This document shows, piece by piece, positions 43,250-53,808 of a DNA stretch of 64,000 bases. A program made the translations under genes and the position numbers. Within the stretch, counting starts at the first letter, position 1, and every line of letters starts with the position of its first letter. Location of the stretch: contig NC_088302.1 of NCBI RefSeq assembly GCF_032854445.1, forward strand, positions 38,878,191 to 38,942,190. The letters are read 5' to 3'. The notes under the pieces were generated by a model, which was not told where the DNA came from, did not search any database, and saw nothing but the letters and a program-made list of their open reading frames with translations. This DNA comes from Liolophura sinensis (lineage: Eukaryota; Mollusca; Polyplacophora; Chitonida; Chitonidae).

Positions 43250-46200
43250 ATGAGCTTAAATAATATTCGTTTTGGGACTTTAAACATTAATGGTTTACGG
43301 GATCCGTCTAAACAAGAACATGTCAAGCAATTTGTTTTCGATAAAGGAATTGATGTACTATTCTTACAGGAAACACACTTCGAAAACTATAATGACACTA
43401 AAAATTTGCAAATCCCGGGCGATGCAAGGTGGGCGTATGGGTCAAATCGAAGTTGTGGGGTGGGAATAATTATTAGGTATACGGTAGACTGCTTTATACG
43501 GAAAATACAGAGGTGCCCTAACGGTCGCTACATAAGCCTTAGGGTTGAGCTCAACAACACTGCTTTAAACCTTGTTTGTGTATATGCCCCCAATAATCCA
43601 AAGGAAAGAAAAGAGTTTATTTCTAATTTAGATAATGTGATGCAGGGCAGTGAGTTGGTTATTATGGGTGGGGATTTTAATTGTGTTGAGAGCATTGAAT
43701 TAGATAGAGCTGGCTGTGCCACTAATGGAAGGAATGATGGAGTGGACGAAATTAATAATTTGAAAAGAGATTTTGGTATTTGTGATATTTTTAGGAAACT
43801 GCATCCGGATAAGAATTGTTACACGTGGTCTAGGCGCCAGTGTGCCAGTAGATTGGATAGATTTTATATCCCTAACGCTGTGTTTAAGTATGTAACCCAG
43901 TGTGATGCTGTACATGTGTCTTTTTCTGATCATTCGTGTTTGTTTTTTGATATCTCTTTTGAAGATGTCATTTCATGGGGGCCGTTCTACTGGAAGTGTA
44001 ATACTTCTGTGTTAAATGACACGGAGCTTGTTGATGATATTAAATCCGTCTTCCATGATATTTTCTCTGTCTGTACAACTGGTCATGCAGATCTAATAGA
44101 CAGATGGGAGACATTTAAAAGGGAATGTAAAGATAGGATTCGGAGTTACTGTAAGGAAAAATCTATGAACAAAAAACGTGATTTGTTGGTACTTGAACAA
44201 GAATTAAATGCGTTGAAATCTAGTCCAATCATTAACTGTGAGCGTATTGACAATGTGAAAAAGACTCTAAATGCCCTTTATAAGTTGAATCATGCGGGAG
44301 CGGTTATCCGTGCTAAAGCTGTTCATTTTTATCAGGGAGAAAAACCAACCAAATATTTCATTAGACGAGAAGTTGGTAGGGGCAGAAAGAAGATGATCAA
44401 AAGTATTACTTGTCATAGTGATTCTTCAATATCCCATGAATCTCAGGAAGGCATTGCTAAGTGTATAAGGTCGTATTATATGAAATTGTATACTGAACAA
44501 GATACTGACTCCTCCATTCAAGATGAGTTCTTGTCATCGCTTCCGATGTTAAATGACGATTGTAAAACTGCCTGCGAAGGCCTTTTGACTGAACAGGAGT
44601 TGTTTTTTGCAGTAAAAAATATGTCTAAAAACCGTTCGCCGGGATGCGACGGTTTGCCAGCAGAGTTTTATGTACAATTTTGGCCACTGTTTTCGGGTGT
44701 GTTTACGGATGTAGTTAATCACTGTTTTAACTTGGGTAGATTAAGTAATTCACAGCGTTCTGGGTTAATCACACTATTATGTAAGGACCCCGACAATGCC
44801 GAAAGCATAAAAAACTGGAGGCCAATTAGCTTACTAAATGTAGATTATAAGATTGTTTCTAAAGCTTTGTGCAATCGGTTAAAAAATGTGATCGATACAA
44901 TTGTACTTCAGAATCAGACATGTGGAATACCAGGCCGAAGTATTTTTGACAACCTTCATTTATTACGAAATACATATGATTATGTTGAACAAAAAGATTT
45001 AAAAGGATGCTTTCTTAACTTAGACCAGGAGAAAGCCTTTGACAGAGTAGACTGGTCATTTTTGTTCAAATGTTTAGAGAAATTTAACTTCGGACCCGAC
45101 TTTTGTAAGTGGGTGCAATTATTATATACTGACATTACAAGTAGTGTTATTGTGAACGGGCACATAACAGAAGAATTTAAACTGAGTCGAGGTGTCCGAC
45201 AGGGTTGTTCTTTGTCACCATTATTGTATGTTTTGTCCTTAGAGCCCTTTATAGCCGCCATTAGAAACAATAACGAAATTAATGGTGTACGGTTACCCGG
45301 CACAAATAAGGAAACAAGAGTGTCGGCATTTGCAGATGATACGACTGCAATTTTATCTGAAGAGAGTTCTGTTCCGCATGTAATTAAACTAGCAGAAAGT
45401 TATGGAAAAGCCTCAGGAGCAAAACTCAACTTGTTGAAAAGCACGGTTCTTCCCATTGGTAACTGGGACGAAACTAACGTGCACAGTGGTGGGCTTAACA
45501 TCACTACAAATTCAAAGATTTGTGGGGTATTTTTTGGACCAGATCAAACAGAACTCAATTCTGAGCGTGTTTTAAGTAAGGTAAAGAAACATGTATCAGC
45601 ATGGAATGAAAGATATTTGACCCTACGGGGGAGGTCTGTCTTAATTAATACAGTTGCTTTAGCTGTTTTATGGTTTTCTGCACAGTGTACTCTGTTGCCA
45701 CCTAAATGTGTCAATCAGTGTTCCCAAACTGTGTTCAGATTTTTGTGGGATAACAAGCCCGAAAGTTTGAAGAGAGTTGTCGTACATAATAAAATAGGGA
45801 ATGGAGGTCTAAACGTACATAATATAGATTGTAAAATAAAAGCACTTGTTACTCGGCATGTTTTAAAATTAATTCATGGAACAACAGCGGAATGGAAATA
45901 CTTTGCCATCTATTGGTTGGGTTTACCCCTAAGACATGTTTGTCGTGAATTCTGTCGTTCCAATGTCCCACATTCTGAAAACATTCCACCTTTTTATAGA
46001 CTGGCCTTGAGCGCCTGGAGAGAATTTACCACAGGTGTACAGCAACCTGTAACATTGTGTTCAAGCAGGTATATTTATGAATATTTTGTAACAAAAATAG
46101 TACATTGTCCAAGAGCAATGGTGTCTATGCCGCATTTGGACTGGGTTAGAATATGGAAAACTGTTTTTCATCAATTCTTAGATCACAACTTGCTCAACTT

Positions 46201-46699
46201 CAGTTACAAGTTGGTTCATGACATTTTGCCCGTTAAGGAAAAACTTCTTAGGAGAAATGTAGCCACCGATGACTTGTGTGTTTTTTGCTCCCTGTCTGAA
46301 ACTCGGCAACATCTGTTTGTACAATGTAAAATCGTTCAGGATGTGTTTAATGACTTTAACCGGATATTTGTTTTGTTTGCGAACTACCTACCAAATATGG
46401 ACTCGGAAACATTAATTTACAAGGTAATCAATTCCACCTTTAACCAGGAAGTTAGAGCTGTGATGGTGTATGTCATATGTGTTCTTCAGTTTAGTATTTG
46501 GTGTGCACGCAACGACATAATATTTCAGAAAAAAAACAGGGATTCTGTTGCTATTGTTAAGGCCGCCAAAGGAATAATTAAAACCCGTATTCATGCTGAC
46601 TTTTTTCGACTAGACAGGCCATCTTTCGAGAAAATCTGGTGTATAAACAAAGTCTTCTGTACATTACGGAATGATAAATTAGTGTATTTATTGAAATGA
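43250..46699 (+). CDS. ORF2 (EEP endonuclease + reverse transcriptase) of the Tx1-like LINE, copy 3
   Basis: 1,149 residues with all endonuclease, reverse transcriptase and C-terminal CCHC residues seen in copy 1. I can find about 12 amino-acid differences from copy 1, none in a catalytic motif. The start is placed at the ATG equivalent to 25,001; an in-frame ATG 45 bp upstream exists only because of a 1-bp difference in the leader. Likely still competent or very recently active. Confidence 0.95.
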   Translation: MSLNNIRFGTLNINGLRDPSKQEHVKQFVFDKGIDVLFLQETHFENYNDTKNLQIPGDARWAYGSNRSCGVGIIIRYTVDCFIRKIQRCPNGRYISLRVELNNTALNLVCVYAPNNPKERKEFISNLDNVMQGSELVIMGGDFNCVESIELDRAGCATNGRNDGVDEINNLKRDFGICDIFRKLHPDKNCYTWSRRQCASRLDRFYIPNAVFKYVTQCDAVHVSFSDHSCLFFDISFEDVISWGPFYWKCNTSVLNDTELVDDIKSVFHDIFSVCTTGHADLIDRWETFKRECKDRIRSYCKEKSMNKKRDLLVLEQELNALKSSPIINCERIDNVKKTLNALYKLNHAGAVIRAKAVHFYQGEKPTKYFIRREVGRGRKKMIKSITCHSDSSISHESQEGIAKCIRSYYMKLYTEQDTDSSIQDEFLSSLPMLNDDCKTACEGLLTEQELFFAVKNMSKNRSPGCDGLPAEFYVQFWPLFSGVFTDVVNHCFNLGRLSNSQRSGLITLLCKDPDNAESIKNWRPISLLNVDYKIVSKALCNRLKNVIDTIVLQNQTCGIPGRSIFDNLHLLRNTYDYVEQKDLKGCFLNLDQEKAFDRVDWSFLFKCLEKFNFGPDFCKWVQLLYTDITSSVIVNGHITEEFKLSRGVRQGCSLSPLLYVLSLEPFIAAIRNNNEINGVRLPGTNKETRVSAFADDTTAILSEESSVPHVIKLAESYGKASGAKLNLLKSTVLPIGNWDETNVHSGGLNITTNSKICGVFFGPDQTELNSERVLSKVKKHVSAWNERYLTLRGRSVLINTVALAVLWFSAQCTLLPPKCVNQCSQTVFRFLWDNKPESLKRVVVHNKIGNGGLNVHNIDCKIKALVTRHVLKLIHGTTAEWKYFAIYWLGLPLRHVCREFCRSNVPHSENIPPFYRLALSAWREFTTGVQQPVTLCSSRYIYEYFVTKIVHCPRAMVSMPHLDWVRIWKTVFHQFLDHNLLNFSYKLVHDILPVKEKLLRRNVATDDLCVFCSLSETRQHLFVQCKIVQDVFNDFNRIFVLFANYLPNMDSETLIYKVINSTFNQEVRAVMVYVICVLQFSIWCARNDIIFQKKNRDSVAIVKAAKGIIKTRIHADFFRLDRPSFEKIWCINKVFCTLRNDKLVYLLK

Positions 46700-46857
46700 G
46701 CAGCTAATGTGCAACTGTTCTATTCACAAAGCAGTCATCTTTTCTGTGATATTTTATTTTAATTAAGACTGCCTTGTGATTTCAAAAGTATGTAATAGCC
46801 GGGTATTGTGAAATCTTGTGTATTTGATGACAATCTGGAAATAAATTCAACAATTTT

Positions 46858-46891
<34 letters not shown>

Positions 46892-46990
46892 CAGCACACC
46901 TATGATGAAGGGTTGGGTGAGCCCAATGCCTGTGAAGAAGACTGATGCAAGCTGCATAAGTGATAAGCATAGAGAAAAAGAAAAATGTGA

Positions 46991-47072
46991 CGTCGCCGGT
47001 AGGATTCGAACCTACGCGGGAAGATCCCAATGGATTTCTAATCCATCGCCTTAACCACTCGGCCACGACGAC
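46991..47072 (-). tRNA. tRNA-Ser(AGA)
   Basis: Identical to the reference tRNA-Ser copy. Confidence 0.96.
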
Positions 47073-47889
47073 CCCATGGTCTCCATCTTTGTCTTAATAA
47101 TGGATTCCCAAATGTGCGAGCCGTGTGACCTTGAAGGTTTGTCTCTATTTACACCTGCAGGAAAGGCAAGACAAGGGGGCAAATGTGTCCAAACTCCGCT
47201 AAATACTGACATAAATGAATGGTGGAAACAGGCATGTATTAGCAAGACGTTTGCACACAGACCCCCATTACAACTTCCATTTTGCCACAGGGACTAATGT
47301 TATCCTCTGTATTTTAGAGTGTTAAGTGTTTTTCTGCGTCCAGCCTGTCGTTTTTGGCGTACAGGTGCATACTTGGTATCAAAATGCTGGAAATTGTCTA
47401 AGCTTTGGGTAGGTATGAGTTTTAATGATACAAGTTTGAAATTCAGGGCGAGAAGACACAAGGAAACAGGTGGTGATGAGGCTTCGAGTGACGTCAACTT
47501 GGCCTTCCTAGGCACCCCTCCCAGCTGCCGGTATACAAAGGTCCAGATTTTGACGGTCAACCCGTCAAGATTTTTATGGCTTCCTTCTCACAGGCTGGGC
47601 CAGGTAAGCACCAAAGCTTACTGGCCACGGAATGTTTGGGACTGAGCTACAACGCTAAAGGTTATATTTGTCGCTCATGGAAAATTAAATGGGTTCTGTA
47701 ATTGTTTGCTGGTCGACGTCATCAAGGTGTAAAGATGTCAGAAACTGTCCCACTGGTCTATCAACGAATAAGACTAGCAAATAGAAAAGGGAGTAAGTGA
47801 TAGCATCTGTGAAGGGAAAACGGGTTGGATTGTCCATGTGATAAACAACTTAAGCAAAACTTAATGACAAAAGAGTTAGGCAAGAAATT

Positions 47890-47962
47890 GGCCGGTTAGC
47901 TCAGTCGGCAGAGCGTCGTGCTAATAACGCAAATGTCATGGGTTCGAGCCCCATATCGGCCA
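47890..47962 (+). tRNA. tRNA-Ile(AAT), anticodon-stem variant
   Basis: The anticodon-stem 3' strand reads CGCAA; G42 to A leaves a C-A mismatch with C28. Shared with the next copy at 49,024. Confidence 0.85.
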
Positions 47963-48124
47963 TTATCGTTTTTTGATCACTGGGGGAAAAAAAGTTTTCA
48001 CTACTTTGGCTGTCCATGGGCACAGCAGCACACCTATGATGAAGGGTTGGGTGAGCCCAATGCCTGTGAAGAAGACTGATGCAAGCTGCATAAGTGATAA
48101 GCATAGAAAAAAAGAAAAATGTGA

Positions 48125-48206
48125 CGTCGCCGGTAGGATTCGAACCTACGCGGGAAGATCCCAATGGATTTCTAATCCATCGCCTTAACCACTCGGCCAC
48201 GACGAC
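48125..48206 (-). tRNA. tRNA-Ser(AGA)
   Basis: Identical to the reference tRNA-Ser copy. Confidence 0.96.
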
Positions 48207-49023
48207 CCCATGGTCTCCATCTTTGTCTTAATAATGGATTCCCAAATGTGCGAGCCGTGTGACCTTGAAGGTTTGTCTCTATTTACACCTGCAGGAAAGG
48301 CAAGACAAGGGGGCAAATGTGTCCAAACTCCGCTAAATACTGACATAAATGAATGGTAGAAACAGGCATGTATTAGCAAGACGTTTGCACACAGACCCCC
48401 ATTACAACTTCCATTTTGCCACAGGGACTAATGTTATCCTCTGTATTTTAGAGTGTTAAGTGTTTTTCTGCGTCCAGCCTGTCGTTTTTGGCGTACAGGT
48501 GCATACTTGGTATCAAAATGCTGGAAATTGTCTAAGCTTTGGGTAGGTATGAGTTTTAATGATACAAGTTTGAAATTCAGGGCGAGAAGACACAAGGAAA
48601 CAGGTGGTGATGAGGCTTCGAGTGACGTCAACTTGGCCTTCCTAGGCACCCCTCCCAGCTGCCGGTATACAAAGGTCCAGATTTTGACGGTCAACCCGTC
48701 AAGATTTTTATGGCTTCCTTCTCACAGGCTGGGCCAGGTAAGCACCAAAGCTTACTGGCCACGGAATGTTTGGGACTGAGCTACAACGCTAAAGGTTATA
48801 TTTGTCGCTCATGGAAAATTAAATGGGTTCTGTAATTGTTTGCTGGTCGACGTCATCAAGGTGTAAAGATGTCAGAAACTGTCCCACTGGTCTATCAACG
48901 AATAAGACTAGCAAATAGAAAAGGGAGTAAGTGATAGCGTCTGTGAAGGGAAAACGGGTTGGATTGTCCATGTGATAAACAACTTAAGCAAAACTTAATG
49001 ACAAAAGAGTTAGGCAAGAAATT

Positions 49024-49096
49024 GGCCGGTTAGCTCAGTCGGCAGAGCGTCGTGCTAATAACGCAAATGTCATGGGTTCGAGCCCCATATCGGCCA
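49024..49096 (+). tRNA. tRNA-Ile(AAT), anticodon-stem variant
   Basis: Same C28-A42 mismatch as the copy at 47,890; the two units are near-identical and arose by recent duplication. Confidence 0.85.
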
Positions 49097-49258
49097 TTAT
49101 CGTTTTTTGATCACTGGGGGAAAAAAAGTTTTCACTACTTTGGCTGTCCATGGGCACAGCAGCACACCTATGATGAAGGGTTGGGTGAGCCCAATGCCTG
49201 TGAAGAAGACTGATGCAAGCTGCATAAGTGATAAGCATAGAAAAAAAGAAAAATGTGA

Positions 49259-49340
49259 CGTCGCCGGTAGGATTCGAACCTACGCGGGAAGATCCCAATG
49301 GATTTCTAATCCATCGCCTTAACCACTCGGCCACGACGAC
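49259..49340 (-). tRNA. tRNA-Ser(AGA)
   Basis: Identical to the reference tRNA-Ser copy. Confidence 0.96.
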
Positions 49341-50157
49341 CCCATGGTCTCCATCTTTGTCTTAATGATGGATTCCCAAATGTGCGAGCCGTGTGACCTT
49401 GAAGGTTTGTCTCTATTTACACCTGCAGGAAAGGCAAGACAAGAGGGCAACTGTGTCCAAACTCCGCTAAAGACTGACATAAATGAATGGTGGAAACAGG
49501 CATGTATTAGCAAGACGTTTGCACACAAACCCCCATTACAACTTCCCTTTTGCCACAAAGACAAATGTTATCCTCTGTATTTTAGAGTGTTAAGTGTTTT
49601 TCTGCGGCCAGCCTGTCGTTTTTGGCGAACAGGTGCATACTTGGTATCAAAATGCTGGAAATTGTCTAAGCTTTGGGTAGGTATGAGTTTTAACGATACA
49701 AGTTTGAAATTCAGGGCGAGAAGACACAAGGAAACAGGTGGTGATGAGGCTTTGAGTGACGTCAACTTGGCCTTCCTAGGTACCCCTCCCAGCTGCCGGT
49801 ATACAAAGGTCCGGATTTTGACGGTCAACCCGTCAAGATTTTTATGGCTTCCTTCTCACAGGCTGGGCCAGGTAAGCACCAAAGCTTACTGGCCACGGAA
49901 TGTTTGGGACTGAGCTACAACGCTAAAGGTTAAATTTGTCGCTCATGGAAAATTAAATGGGTTCTGTAATTGTTTGCTGGTCGACGTCATCAAGGTGTAA
50001 AGATGTCACAAACTGTCCCACTGGTATATCAATGAATAAGACTAGCAAATAGAAAAGGGAGTAAGTGATAGCGTCTGTGAAGGGAAAACGGGTTGGATTG
50101 TCCATGTGATGAACAACTTAAGCAACACTTAATGACGAAAGAGTTAGGCAAGAAATT

Positions 50158-50230
50158 GGCCGGTTAGCTCAGTCGGCAGAGCGTCGTGCTAATAACGCGA
50201 ATGTCATGGGTTCGAGCACCATATCGGCCA
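50158..50230 (+). tRNA. tRNA-Ile(AAT), T-stem variant
   Basis: ACCAT in the T-stem (G53-A61 mismatch), as at 38,214. Confidence 0.86.
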
Positions 50231-50392
50231 TTACCGTTTTTTGATCACTGTGGGGGAAAAAGTTTTCACTACTTTGGCTGTCCATGGGCACAGCAGCACA
50301 CCTATGATGAAGGGTTGGGTGAGCCCAATGCCTGTGAAGAAGACTGATGCAAGCTCCATAAGTGATAAGCATAGAAAAAAAGAAAAATGTGA

Positions 50393-50474
50393 CGTCGCCG
50401 GTAGGATTCGAACCTACGCGGGAAGATCCCAATGGATTTCTAATCCATCGCCTTAACCACTCGGCCACGACGAC
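50393..50474 (-). tRNA. tRNA-Ser(AGA)
   Basis: Identical to the reference tRNA-Ser copy. Confidence 0.96.
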
Positions 50475-51291
50475 CCCATGGTCTCCATCTTTGTCTTAAT
50501 AATGGATTCCCAAATGTGCGAGCCGTGTGACCTTGAAGGTTTGTCTCTATTTACACCTGCAGGAAAGGCAAGACAAGGGGGCAAATGTGTCCAAACTCCG
50601 CTAAATACTGACATAAATGAATGGTGGAAACAGGCATGTATTAGCAAGACGTTTGCACACAGACCCCCATTACAACTTCCATTTTGCCACAGGGACTAAT
50701 GTTATCCTCTGTATTTTAGAGTGTTAAGTGTTTTTCTGCGGCCAGCCTGTCGTTTTTGGCGAACAGGTGCATACTTGGTATCAAAATGCTGGAAATTGTC
50801 TAAGCTTTGGGTAGGTATGAGTTTTAACGATACAAGTTTGAAATTCAGGGCGAGAAGACACAAGGAAACAGGTGGTGATGAGGCTTTGAGTGACGTCAAC
50901 TTGGCCTTCCTAGGTACCCCTCCCAGCTGCCGGTATACAAAGGTCCAGATTTTGACGGTCAACCCGTCAAGATTTTTATGGCTTCCTTCTCACAGGCTGG
51001 GCCAGGTAAGCACCAAAGCTTACTGGCCACGGAATGTTTGGGACTGAGCTACAACGCTAAAGGTTATATTTGTCGCTCATGGAAAATTAAATGGGTTCTG
51101 TAATTGTTTGCTGGTCGACGTCATCAAGGTGTAAAGATGTCAGAAACTGTCCCACTGGTCTATCAACGAATAAGACTAGCAAATAGAAAAGGGAGTAAGT
51201 GATAGCGTCTGTGAAGGGAAAACGGGTTGGATTGTACATGTGATGAACAACTTAAGCAACTCTTATTGACAAAAGAGTTAGGCAAGAAATT

Positions 51292-51364
51292 GGCCGGTTA
51301 GCTCAGTCGGCAGAGCGTCGTGCTAATAACGCGAATGTCATGGGTTCGAGCACCATATCGGCCA
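51292..51364 (+). tRNA. tRNA-Ile(AAT), T-stem variant
   Basis: ACCAT in the T-stem (G53-A61 mismatch), as in the previous copy. Confidence 0.86.
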
Positions 51365-51526
51365 TTACCGTTTTTTGATCACTGTGGGGGAAAAAGTTTT
51401 CACTACTTTGGCTGTCCATGGGCACAGCAGCACACCTATGATGAAGGGTTGGGTGAGCCCAATGCCTGTGAAGAAGACTGATGCAAGCTGCATAAGTGAT
51501 AAGCATAGAAAAAAAGAAAAATGTGA

Positions 51527-51608
51527 CGTCGCCGGTAGGATTCGAACCTACGCGGGAAGATCCCAATGGATTTCTAATCCATCGCCTTAACCACTCGGCC
51601 ACGACGAC
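51527..51608 (-). tRNA. tRNA-Ser(AGA)
   Basis: Identical to the reference tRNA-Ser copy. Confidence 0.96.
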
Positions 51609-52425
51609 CCCATGGTCTCCATCTTTGTCTTAATGATGGATTCCCAAATGTGCGAGCCGTGTGACCTTGAAGGTTTGTCTCTATTTACACCTGCAGGAAG
51701 AGCAAGACAAGAGGGCAACTGTGTCCAAACTCCGCTAAAGACTGACATAAATGAATGGTGGAAACAGGCATGTATTAGCAAGACGTTTGCACACAAACCC
51801 CCATTACAACTTCCCTTTTGCCACAAAGACAAATGTTATCCTCTGTATTTTAGAGTGTTAAGTGTTTTTCTGCGGCCAGCCTGTCGTTTTTGGCGAACAG
51901 GTGCATACTTGGTATCAAAATGCTGGAAATTGTCTAAGCTTTGGGTAGGTATGAGTTTTAACGATACAAGTTTAAAATTCAGGGCGAGAAGACACAAGGA
52001 AACAGGTGGTGATGAGGCTTTGAGTGACGTCAACTTGGCCTTCCTAGGTACCCCTCCCAGCTGCCGGTATACAAAGGTCCAGATTTTGACGGTCAACCCG
52101 TCAAGATTTTTATGGCTTCCTTCTCACAGGCTGGGCCAGGTAAGCACCAAAGCTTACTGGCCACGGAATGTTTGGGACTGAGCTACAACGCTAAAGGTTA
52201 AATTTGTCGCTCATGGAAAATTAAATGGGTTCTGTAATTGTTTGCTGGTCGACGTCATCAAGGTGTAAAGATGTCACAAACTGTCCCACTGGTATATCAA
52301 CGAATAAGACTAGCAAATAGAAAAGGGAGTAAGTGATAGCGTCTGTGAAGGGAAAACGGGTTGGATTGTCCATGTGATGAACAACTTAAGCAACACTTAA
52401 TGACGAAAGAGTTAGGCAAGAAATT

Positions 52426-52498
52426 GGCCGGTTAGCTCAGTCGGCAGAGCGTCGTGCTAATAACGCGAATGTCATGGGTTCGAGCCCCATATCGGCCA
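52426..52498 (+). tRNA. tRNA-Ile(AAT)
   Basis: Identical to the reference tRNA-Ile copy. Its counterpart at 40,484 carries the T-loop change, so that mutation is younger than the block duplication or was converted away here. Confidence 0.96.
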
Positions 52499-52662
52499 CT
52501 ATCATTTTTTGATTCATGGGGGGGGGGGGGAGTTTTCACTACTTTGTCTGACCATGGGCACAGCAGCACACCTATGATGAAGGGTTGGGTGAGCCCAATG
52601 CCTGTGAAGAACACTGATGCAAGCTGCATAAGTGATAAGCATAGAAAAAAAGAAAAATGTGA

Positions 52663-52746
52663 CGTCGCCGGTAGGATTCGAACCTACGCGGGAAGAATAA
52701 AAAATGGATTTCTAATCCATCGCCTTAACCACTCGGCCACGACGAC
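52663..52746 (-). pseudogene. tRNA-Ser(AGA) with destroyed variable arm, second copy
   Basis: 84 nt, with the same A/T-rich replacement of the variable-arm stem as at 40,720-40,803. The whole unit, including its 78-bp spacer deletion, is a duplicate of that one. Confidence 0.8.
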
Positions 52747-53484
52747 CCCATGGTCTCCATCTTTGTCTTAATGATGGATTCCCAAATGTGCGAGCCGTGT
52801 GCCCTTAAAGGTTTGTCTCTATTTACACCTGCAGGAAATGCAAGACAAGGGGGCAACTGTGTCCAAACTCCGCTAAAGACTGACATAAATGAATGGTGGA
52901 AACAGGCATGTATTAGCAAGACGTTTGCACACAAATCCCCATTACAACTTCCCTTTTGCCAGAGGGACGAATGTTATCCTCTGTATTTTGGAGTGTTAAG
53001 TGTTTTTCTGCGGCCAGCCTGTCGTACAAGTTTGAAATTCAGGGCGAGAAGACACAAGGAAACAGGTGGTGATGAGGCTTTGAGTGACGTCAACTTGGCC
53101 TTCCTAGGTACCCCTCCCAGCTACCGGTATACAAAGGTCCAGATTTTGACGATCAACCCGTCAAGATTTTTATGGCTTCCTTCTCACAGGCTGGGCCAGG
53201 TAAGCACCAAAGCTTACTGGCCACGGAATGTTTGGGACTGAGCTACAACGCTAAAGGTTAAATTTGTCGCTCATGGAAAATTAAATGGGTTCTGTAATTG
53301 TTTGCTGGTCGACGTCATCAAGGTGTAAAGATGTCAGAAACTGTCCCACTGGTCTATCAACGAATAAGACTAGCAAATAGAAAAGGGAGTAAGTGATAGC
53401 GTCTGTGAAGGGAAAACGGGTTGGATTGTCCATGTGATGAACAACTTAAGCAACACTTAATGACAAAAGCGAAAGGAAGAAATT

Positions 53485-53557
53485 GGCCGGTTAGCTCAGT
53501 CGGCAGAGCGTCGTGCTAATAACGCGAATGTCATGGGTTCGAGCCCCATATCGGCCA
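53485..53557 (+). tRNA. tRNA-Ile(AAT)
   Basis: Identical to the reference tRNA-Ile copy. Confidence 0.96.
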
Positions 53558-53726
53558 TTATCATTTTTTGATCACTGAGCGGGGGGGGAGAGGGAGTTTT
53601 CACTACTTTGGCTGTCCATGGGCACAGCAGCACACCTATGATGAAGGGTTGGGTGAGCCCAATGCCTGTGAAGAAGACTGAGGCAAGCTGCATAAGTGAT
53701 AAGCATAGAGAAAAAGAAAAATGTGA

Positions 53727-53808
53727 CGTCGCCGGTAGGATTCGAACCTACGCGGGAAGATCCCAATGGATTTCTAATCCATCGCCTTAACCACTCGGCC
53801 ACGACGAC
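53727..53808 (-). tRNA. tRNA-Ser(AGA)
   Basis: Identical to the reference tRNA-Ser copy. Confidence 0.96.

Larger units (their letters stand above)
41689..46890 (+). mobile_element. Tx1-like non-LTR retrotransposon, copy 3 (full length)
   Basis: About 5.20 kb. It has the same structure as copy 1, with AATAAA at 46,840-46,845 and 32 A residues at 46,859-46,890. The 5' junction reads GGAGGAGTGTGC, slightly different from the other copies, as is common at LINE 5' ends. Both ORFs are intact. The tRNA-Ile 73 bp upstream and the tRNA-Ser about 100 bp downstream are both undamaged. Confidence 0.94.

Noticed and set aside
23440-46890. Three LINE copies arising from one insertion duplicated by unequal crossing-over
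   Set aside because: Insertion points differ by 3-14 bp and each copy has its own matching target-site duplication.
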